A model generated the notes under the pieces. That model saw only the letters and a program-made list of their open reading frames with translations. It made no database searches and was not told where the DNA came from. A program made the translations under genes and the position numbers. A stretch of 15,304 bases of DNA, from NCBI GenBank assembly GCA_028565635.1, contig JAOXYB010028190.1:1-15304 (forward strand). Reading direction: 5' to 3'. Positions 8,979-15,304 of this stretch are shown here, one piece after another. The DNA is from Phoronis ovalis. Taxonomy: Eukaryota; Phoronida; Phoronidae. Numbering within the stretch: the stretch's first letter is position 1; every line of letters begins with the position of its first letter.

Positions 8979-10148
8979 GTAGGTATAGTGATTAAATTGT
9001 TTTAAAAAGAAGGAAAGTACTTTATATGTGATGGGCATTTGTTTGCAAACCAGATCTCTTATTTATTTACCAATATTAATTTACTGTGTATATAATTGAT
9101 TTACATAATCTATAAAATATTTCATAAAATGTTGATATACAGTAAATATTTACATTTAGTGCATATACCCAAATGTATGTTAATTTTAACAACACATGCC
9201 CAAAACAAACATTCCAATACTAAACCTTTAGTTTTGTTTCAATATTATTTGCGTGAAGTAAACATAATCACTTAATAACAATAAACAACTCAATTTTACA
9301 TAAATAAATACAATTACTGAAACGAAGTAATGGCCACCATATCTTTAAAAAATTAAGGTGATAAAATGCTGGAGAAAGTACGTACATAACAAACGTAATT
9401 GGTTATTAGGAGCAGGATTTGTTATTAAATATTTCAAAATTGTACACGAAGTATAAAACTACACATGTTTTTTTACTTACCATAAAAGCGCTAACAAAAT
9501 GTTAATAAAAACAAGATGTTGTATATCTTTTGCTCTGGTTTAGTTGTCCAGGGTTCTGAATCATAAAACTGTAATAGTTATGGTAAGCCATGTTAATCTT
9601 CTAACTTCCAATAAATGTAAAAGGTTCAGGAAAAAAACAGGAAAACATGTTGGCAACGAGTAAAAATAAAAGAAGCGGCAATTATTGTTTACTGATGCCG
9701 GGACACACGTATGTAACCTCTCTTGGTTATCGATCTCTTCAAAAAAAAAATGTAATATACTACATATACTTGCGTCAGATACTCACGTATCAACATTAGC
9801 AGACCCAATTTCATTTTCTACTTTTTAAAGTCGGAGAATGGTTGGTGAGTAAAGGCAGGCGTTGGAAATACTGTGGGTATTTCAATGTCGAAGATCCCAA
9901 AAATAACCGTCCTGTAATACGAAACATCCAAATTCAATTTGCATATAAACAAAACCCACATTACGAGCATAGTTTCACATGTAATAGCACCAAATAAAAC
10001 ATCCAATGATATATATATGCGATTTATTAGGTGCAGCGTTTACTTATACTAAAGCTCTATTATATAATTAGTCAGTACACTAACATTTCTAGACGCGTAG
10101 ATGTACGTTTTTGCCTGTTAATCATTTTTTTCTTGTTTCTATTTTCAG
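8979..10148. other. Gene-free upstream region of the HEPN-NB-ARC-TPR gene
   Basis: No coding frame is supported. The region is AT-rich and holds the presumed promoter and 5' untranslated exon(s) of the downstream gene, but I cannot point to a convincing core promoter. A good 5' splice site consensus (GTGAGT, 9845-9850) precedes the clear acceptor at 10146-10148, so a 304-bp intron in the 5' untranslated region is possible. Confidence 0.5.
10134..10148 (+). other. 3' splice site before the first coding exon
   Basis: A pyrimidine-rich tract followed by attttcag (10141-10148) is a strong acceptor. The exon would start at 10149, giving 41 nt of 5' untranslated sequence before the ATG. A TAG in the ATG frame at 10178-10180 means no coding sequence can enter in that frame from an upstream exon. 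Confidence 0.7.
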
Positions 10149-10189
10149 ACCTATCCATAATCCACAGCATACTGTACTAGATTAAGACA

Positions 10190-11290
10190 ATGGCAGCTGC
10201 ATACACGGGAGATAATATTAATTTCGCTCGTCTCAGTCGTTTATTAATAGAATGTGGTACAGCCGTCCTGGCAGATGTCTTACAGACGCAACTGAACCGT
10301 CAATACCCAAAACAGATATTACATACAATTCTCAATACATCATCAATAAAGCAGTCTCTATCTTCTGTTCAGTCGTTTAACAAACAACAACAACTGTTAC
10401 TGTACCCTTCTAGTCAGGGAAAACGAAATTTAGGATCAGCAAGTAAAACAGTTGCCGCTTGTGCTTTTGATATAACATTAATTTGTCTTTTGCTGAGAAA
10501 TATCTGTGGACTCAGGCCAGCAAATGACACCGTTTGGGATAATCCACCTGCAGGAAATTCCTCATTAGAAGCAAATATAGCTGCAATTCGTATCTGTAGG
10601 AATAGCATTTATGGACATAGAACCACAGTTGGTATTTCTACAGCTGATTTTACTAAATGTTGGAACGAAACAGTTCAAATTTTGTTGAAATTGTCACCAC
10701 TATACACGCAAGCCGATTATGACACGCTGCTTACTGCACCCATGGACACGGAGTTGCAACTAAAGTATTCAGAGCTGCTAGAATTGTGGACCAATCGAGA
10801 AACGTCGACGACTGCAAAAGTTTTAAAGCAATCAGGGAAGATGTATGTCACGTCAGAAAGAACGTTAGAAAAAGTCCAACAACTGCCGACAACGCTAGAA
10901 TGTCTCGAACGCTTTAATAAAATCAAGGATGAGGTGAAGTCGCACATCACAGCAACAGCCAAGAGAAGTTCTTCACAAATAGAAAGGACGATTACTGAAA
11001 GAATGAAATTAGAAACTCAACAAACAAGAGAACTCGTCAGTGAATGCGACAGTAACCGTTCCCAGGATTTGGAAAGGCTACAATCAGCATTGGTTCAGAC
11101 GGCTGAGAACCAGGCGTTATACTCGGAAGGAGTTCATGAACAGCTGCACCAGCTACAAACCACGGTCATTCAAGGTCAGCAAAGCTTGGAGGAAGTATTC
11201 CAACGGGTAGTGTGTCATCAGGAAACCCCAAGAACATCAAGCACTGGTAAGTCCGGGGTATCTGATCACAATAATACTCGTTTTATATAA
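10190..11290 (+). CDS. Possible short isoform: HEPN plus coiled coil only, by intron retention
   Basis: If the intron after 11246 is not removed, translation continues for 14 codons into it (G-K-S-G-V-S-D onward) and stops at TAA 11288-11290, giving 366 residues. An AATAAA lies at 11320-11325, about 30 nt beyond, within a usable distance for 3'-end formation. This product would contain the HEPN domain and coiled coil but no NB-ARC or TPR. The sequence permits it; nothing here proves it is made. Confidence 0.3.
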   Translation: MAAAYTGDNINFARLSRLLIECGTAVLADVLQTQLNRQYPKQILHTILNTSSIKQSLSSVQSFNKQQQLLLYPSSQGKRNLGSASKTVAACAFDITLICLLLRNICGLRPANDTVWDNPPAGNSSLEANIAAIRICRNSIYGHRTTVGISTADFTKCWNETVQILLKLSPLYTQADYDTLLTAPMDTELQLKYSELLELWTNRETSTTAKVLKQSGKMYVTSERTLEKVQQLPTTLECLERFNKIKDEVKSHITATAKRSSSQIERTITERMKLETQQTRELVSECDSNRSQDLERLQSALVQTAENQALYSEGVHEQLHQLQTTVIQGQQSLEEVFQRVVCHQETPRTSSTGKSGVSDHNNTRFI

Positions 11291-14284
11291 TCAATCTACT
11301 ATGAAATGTTTAAAACCGGAATAAAGCTGATTAAAGCACTTTTTAATTTTAACTATATGATATTTCACGTAATTATTTCCAATTTAATTAAACGTAAAGC
11401 TAACAGTCTTGGAACACAATAGTTACTTCTGAATTTCTGTTTTCGGGCACCAAAGAAAAACAATAGTTATATCCAGATTCCCGTTTTCCGCAAAGAAAAG
11501 TGAAGTCAAATTTCATTTTTTTTAGTATAATAATAGAAGAAAATAAAGTTCCAGGAACTTTTCTTGGGTATATACTCATCTCATATATTATGTATACAAA
11601 TAGAGCGCAATAAAAATGTTGTTTTATTCAAATTACATTCTGTTTTCTTTGCAGATGAGTTCCAGTGCCGATGTCCACGTCCTGTGCAAAGAATTCGCCC
11701 ACGAAATTTGGAGTTTACAGGTCGAGAACAGTTGCTTCTTGAAATCCGTCAAGCGTTAAACAGTGGCTTAAGTACCATAACACAACGACACGCTATATGC
11801 GGTCTTGGAGGTATTGGTAAAACCGAGTTAGTCACAGAATTTGCACATTTAAATAAAGAATTCTACGACCTTGTTAGATGGATAGACGCTGATACTACGT
11901 CTCTACCAGCTGCATTCCAAGAATTCGCTGAAGATTTAGGAATCGAAACACAGGAACAACATCTTGACTCAATGGTAAGACAAGTATTCCGAAAATTAGG
12001 CACAGTAAAAAAATGGCTTTTAATATATGACAATGCTCCAGATTTTAAATGTATTAAAGATTATTTACCAAAACTTGATTCACTGTTAGAAATGCAACAT
12101 ATCCTCGTGACGTCACGGAATTCAGAGTGGGAGCGAACTATTTCGGTAGATGTATTTACGCCAGCAGAAGCTGTTGCATTTATCAAATCACAGTGCAGAA
12201 AAGGCAGTGATGCGAACTGCAAAGAATTGGCCGAGACACTCGGATATCTCCCCCTTGCTCTGAGTCAGGCTACACAGTACATCATGAAACACGGGAAAAC
12301 ACTGCAAAAATATTTACAGCTTTGGAATGAAAATCAAGTAAAATTATTAGCTTACAACTTTCGCTTTGGAGATGAATCTGAGAAAACTGTTATGACTACT
12401 TGGATAACATCAAAAGAGAAAATACGAGTAAAGTCAAAAGATGCTGAAAACCTGCTTTACTGGTGTTCTCTCTTGTCACCTGATAACATACCAGTAGACT
12501 TGTTCAAGCATGTATTTTTATCAGAAATAGACTTTGATGAAGCTATAGATATCGCACAAAGTTATTCAATGGTGTCATCAATTTCCGAAGATGACTGCAT
12601 ACAAATGCACAGATTAGTTCAGCTTGTTATTAGACATAACCTAGCAAACACTGAAGATAAAAAATGTATTATGCAAATATGTAATCCACTGGTAAAATGT
12701 TTGACTCAAGCGATTCCAACAAGTTTACATACAGCTGACGAATTTCGTATTGCACGAAAATATTTCCCTCATATCAAATCACTGCTGTTCAACATTAAAG
12801 ATTACATTTCTGAAATGTCAGACCTGATGGAAGGCTTAATGGTTACAGCCGTGTATGCCATGATGGATACCCACGAATATAATGATGCTGTGCTGGTAGG
12901 AAAACAATTAGTGAAGCTGTTTAAGCAAATGTACGGAACTGACAGCATAAAGCACACTCGTGAGCTTGGAAATATGGGTACAGCTATGTATATGCTGGGG
13001 GATGCACATGGAGCAATCAGCATATATCAAAAGGTAATTCCTATCAAAGAGAAGCACTTTGGTGTGAACAGTGTACAAGTATGCGAGATACAAGACAATA
13101 TGGCCAATGCTATGTGGAAGTTGGGAGATGCACGTGGAGCAGTCAACTTATATCAAAAGATAATTCCTGCCAAAGAAAAACATTATGGTGTGGACAGTGT
13201 GCAAGTATGGGAGACACAACAAAATATGGCTAATGCTATAAAGAACTTGGGAGATGCATGCGGAGCAGTCAACATATATCAAAAGGTAATTCCTATCAAG
13301 GAGAAGCATTATGGTGTGGACAGTGTACAAGTATGCGAGACACAAGAAAATATGGCTGCTGCTATAAAGACCTTGGGAGATGCACGTGGAGCAGTCAACA
13401 TATATCAAAAGGTAATTTCTATAAAAGAGAAGCATTTTGGTGTGGACAGTGTACAAGTATGCCAGACACAAGGAAATATGGCTAATGTTATAATGGAGTT
13501 GGGAGATGCTCGTGGAGCTGTCAACATATATCGAAAGGTAATTGCTATATTTAAGAAGCATTATGGTGTGGACAGTGTACAAGTATTCCAGACACAACAA
13601 AATATGGCTGTTGCTATGGTGGAGTTGGGGGATGCACGTGGAGCTGTCAACATATATCAAAAGGTAATGCCTATCTTTGAGAAGCATTATGGTGTGAACA
13701 GTGTACAAGTATGCGAGATACAAGAAAATATGGCTAATGCCATGATGAGGTTGGAAGATGCACATGGAGCAGTCAACATATATCAAACGGTAATTCCTAT
13801 CAAAGAGAAACATTATGGTATGGACAGTGTCCAAGTATGCGAGACACAACAAAATATGGCTGTTACTATGACGATGTTGGGGGATGCACGTGGAGCAGTC
13901 AACATTTATCAAAAGGTAATTCCTGTCTTTGGGAAGCATTATGGTGTGAACAGTGTACAAGTATGGGAGACACAACGAAATATGGCTAATGCTATAATGG
14001 AGTTGGGAGATGCACGTGGAGCAGTCAACATATATCAAAAGGTAATTATTATCTTTGAGAAGCATTATGGTGTGGACAGTGTACAAGTGTGCAAGACACA
14101 AGAACATATGGCTAATGCTATGATGAAGTTGGGGGATGCACGTGAAGCAGTCAACATATATCAAAAGGTAATACCTATCAAAGAGAAGCATTATGGTGTG
14201 GACAGTGTACAAGTATGCCAGACACAAGGAAATATGGCTAATGCTAAGGTGAAGTTGTGGGATGCACGAAGTTTGAATAACTGA
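10190..14284 (+). CDS. HEPN (DZIP3-like) / coiled-coil / NB-ARC / TPR STAND receptor, two coding exons
   Basis: The exons are 10190-11246 and 11655-14284, predicted 1228 residues. The ATG at 10190 has A at -3 and G at +4, and an in-frame stop lies 10 nt upstream. Exon 1 ends one base into a codon (CACTG|GTAAGT) and exon 2 completes it as GAT, so the frame is kept. Residues 1-200 resemble the DZIP3-type HEPN domain, with a W-D-N-P-P block (116-120) and R137-N-x4-H143. Residues 225-340 look coiled-coil. NB-ARC follows: F-T-G-R-E, P-loop GLGGIGKT (402-409), Walker B W-L-L-I-Y-D-N (473-479), L-V-T-S-R-N (503-508), G-Y-L-P-L-A-L (549-555) and an MHD-like M-H-R (670-672). From 747, eleven complete 42-residue TPRs plus a partial unit reach the TGA at 14282-14284. 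No signal peptide or membrane segment is seen, so it is probably cytosolic. An innate immune or stress-sensing role is inferred from architecture. Confidence 0.88.
11247..11654 (+). other. Phase-1 intron, 408 bp
   Basis: GTAAGT donor at 11247-11252 and a pyrimidine-rich acceptor ending tttctttgcag at 11654. The split codon is G|AT (Asp353). The intron separates the HEPN/coiled-coil exon from the NB-ARC/TPR exon, so the domain boundary and exon boundary coincide. Confidence 0.88.
11320..11325 (+). terminator. Intronic AATAAA, candidate premature polyadenylation signal
   Basis: An exact AATAAA lies 30 nt after the in-frame intronic stop. In DNA this AT-rich the hexamer is common, so position rather than sequence is the argument. 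Confidence 0.3.
12836..14284 (+). repeat. 126-bp tandem repeat encoding a 42-residue TPR array (11 complete units + 1 partial)
   Basis: Unit starts are 12836, 12962, 13088, 13214, 13340, 13466, 13592, 13718, 13844, 13970, 14096 and a partial at 14222. The first is divergent and the second intermediate; those from 13088 on are nearly identical in DNA. There are no indels between units: every period is exactly 126 bp. Each encodes a two-helix TPR of the 42-residue kinesin-light-chain-like type (N-M-A-N-A near the front, L-G-D-A-x-G-A-V-N-I-Y in the middle, K-H-Y-G-V-D-S-V-Q-V at the end). The final unit stops after D-A-R with an unrelated S-L-N-N tail. Confidence 0.92.
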
Positions 14285-15304
14285 TTACTCGTCAAACCAA
14301 TATGTTTCGTTAAAAGAATAATTCATATATTATCACAAAGTCAACACATTTTGTATAAGATATATGACCTTTGCCTTATCACAAGGAATTAAATTCTGAT
14401 AACATAAGAAATAGTTTCACCTTTTAAAACATTATGTATTATATAACCAATCCAACAACAGTACTCTTAAATCAACATTATATCGTGTCGTACAAGTAAC
14501 AGTGTGTAATAAAATATGAATTAATTTTAAAAATCTAAGTCTATTTTCTGCATCCCATTCATAAATACTAATACTAAACTAGCATGTCAAACTTTCTGGA
14601 TAATATCCGAATCATGATCTTCACTAAGATGTAAGCAATTTTTCCTTATGGTACACGCGGCTCATCCATCACATTTTACTTACATAACGTTTTAGATACC
14701 TCGCTAATAAACTAGCATATATAACAAGCAAACAAACAAAAGGACGGGAGTTTCAACAAAATCCACACCGCCACCTGGTGTCGGAGTTAGCACACGCATT
14801 GCATATCTAATAATTGATTCTGTTCATGTTGTTAAAACTTGTTTATGTTTTATTATGCCATGCCTACAACTTATTTCAATGTATTGTGGGTGATTGATAG
14901 TAACCGCTGCAGGTTTTCATCATCTAACTAAGAAGATGTTTCCAATAAGACTTTGCTCAAAGACTCTTCGTGATGGACCAAGAAAGAGCTGCATATATAT
15001 TACATATCTCGACTATAAAAGGCAGGTCCATGGGTCAACTACTAGAGGGAAGTCATATAACAGTCACACGTCGTATAGTCTGTAAAAAGAACCCAATAGT
15101 ACCGTTGTGTTATCCACTATTTTACATTTAGACGTATAGTGACCGTTTTAGATAAACATATGAATGTATATTTTGTTAAATTTAGAAAGTCCCATTTTAA
15201 CCATACAAAACAGGACTGTTATACCAACTTTTGAAATGATAATACTATAATACTACTCACACTGTCTTCAAACATACAAATACAAAGGACGACTTACTAG
15301 ATGC
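14285..15304 (+). other. 3' untranslated / downstream region
   Basis: No gene is supported. AATAAA hexamers at 14508-14513 and 14706-14711 are the candidate polyadenylation signals for the gene ending at 14284. Beyond about 14730 I see only AT-rich sequence with one short open frame (14894-15085) without recognisable features. Confidence 0.5.
14508..14513 (+). terminator. Candidate polyadenylation signal of the HEPN-NB-ARC-TPR gene
   Basis: The first AATAAA after the stop codon, 224 nt downstream of it. A second (14706-14711) could be an alternative site. Confidence 0.4.

Noticed and set aside
9818-10006. - strand open frame of 62 codons upstream of the large gene
   Set aside because: No motif, and it overlaps the likely 5' untranslated region of the + strand gene.
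10414-10962. Two - strand open frames under the HEPN exon
   Set aside because: Antisense shadows of the + strand coding exon, without domains.
13258-13485. Open frame on the + strand within the TPR array
   Set aside because: An alternative-frame reading of the same repeats, with no own start context or family.
13148-14227. Long open frame of 359 codons on the - strand
   Set aside because: It is the shadow of the TPR array. The 126-bp unit is a multiple of three, so any antisense frame free of stops in one unit stays open through all of them. Its product repeats with the same period and resembles no protein.
12836-14284. Regularly spaced repeats that might suggest a CRISPR or satellite array
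   Set aside because: The period is contiguous and coding, with TPR consensus residues in frame; there are no spacers.
14894-15085. + strand open frame of 63 codons in the 3' flank
   Set aside because: No domain, start context or splice signals to support it.

Overview
The window looks like nuclear DNA of an animal, most likely a lophotrochozoan and probably a bivalve mollusc. It is AT-rich. Coding blocks are separated by GT/AG introns and kilobases of non-coding DNA rich in foldback elements and microsatellites. The one large gene has an architecture familiar from bivalve immune-type families: a DZIP3-like HEPN domain, an NB-ARC STAND NTPase and tetratricopeptide repeats. No species marker is present, so the taxon is an inference.

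Layout. (1) 152-601, + strand: last exon of a rhodopsin-class peptide GPCR (TM5-TM6-TM7), broken by a small frameshift just before its cytoplasmic tail. (2) 602-7427: no gene that I can support. This stretch holds a 20-bp palindrome, an imperfect inverted repeat near 1.9 kb, a TA-flanked MITE-like foldback element (3083-3387), a (TA)12 microsatellite, and a compact Helentron/pearl-like non-autonomous element (about 3738-4529) whose core is a 267-bp tandem repeat carrying nuclear-receptor-type half-sites. (3) 7428-8866, - strand: a decayed virus- or Polinton-derived block. It contains a frameshifted A32-like (FtsK/HerA-type) packaging ATPase followed by short open frames I cannot identify. (4) 8950-8978: a strong hairpin, then about 1.1 kb of gene-free DNA ending in a 3' splice site. 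(5) 10190-14284, + strand: a two-coding-exon gene for a predicted 1228-residue HEPN / coiled-coil / NB-ARC / TPR protein. (6) 14285-15304: 3' flank with two AATAAA signals.

The large gene is the most interesting object. Exon 1 (to 11246) encodes a DZIP3-type HEPN domain that keeps an R-N-x4-H motif, plus a long coiled coil. Exon 2 (from 11655) encodes the NB-ARC switch and eleven complete 42-residue TPRs plus a partial one. The 126-bp units are almost identical in framework but differ at a few recurrent positions, the pattern expected of a repeat-based recognition surface. The unspliced intron supplies its own stop codon and an AATAAA about 30 nt later, so a short HEPN-coiled-coil form without sensor domains is possible. 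By analogy with STAND receptors, the likely model is TPR sensing, NB-ARC oligomerisation and HEPN signalling or RNA cleavage. This is inference from architecture, not shown by the sequence.
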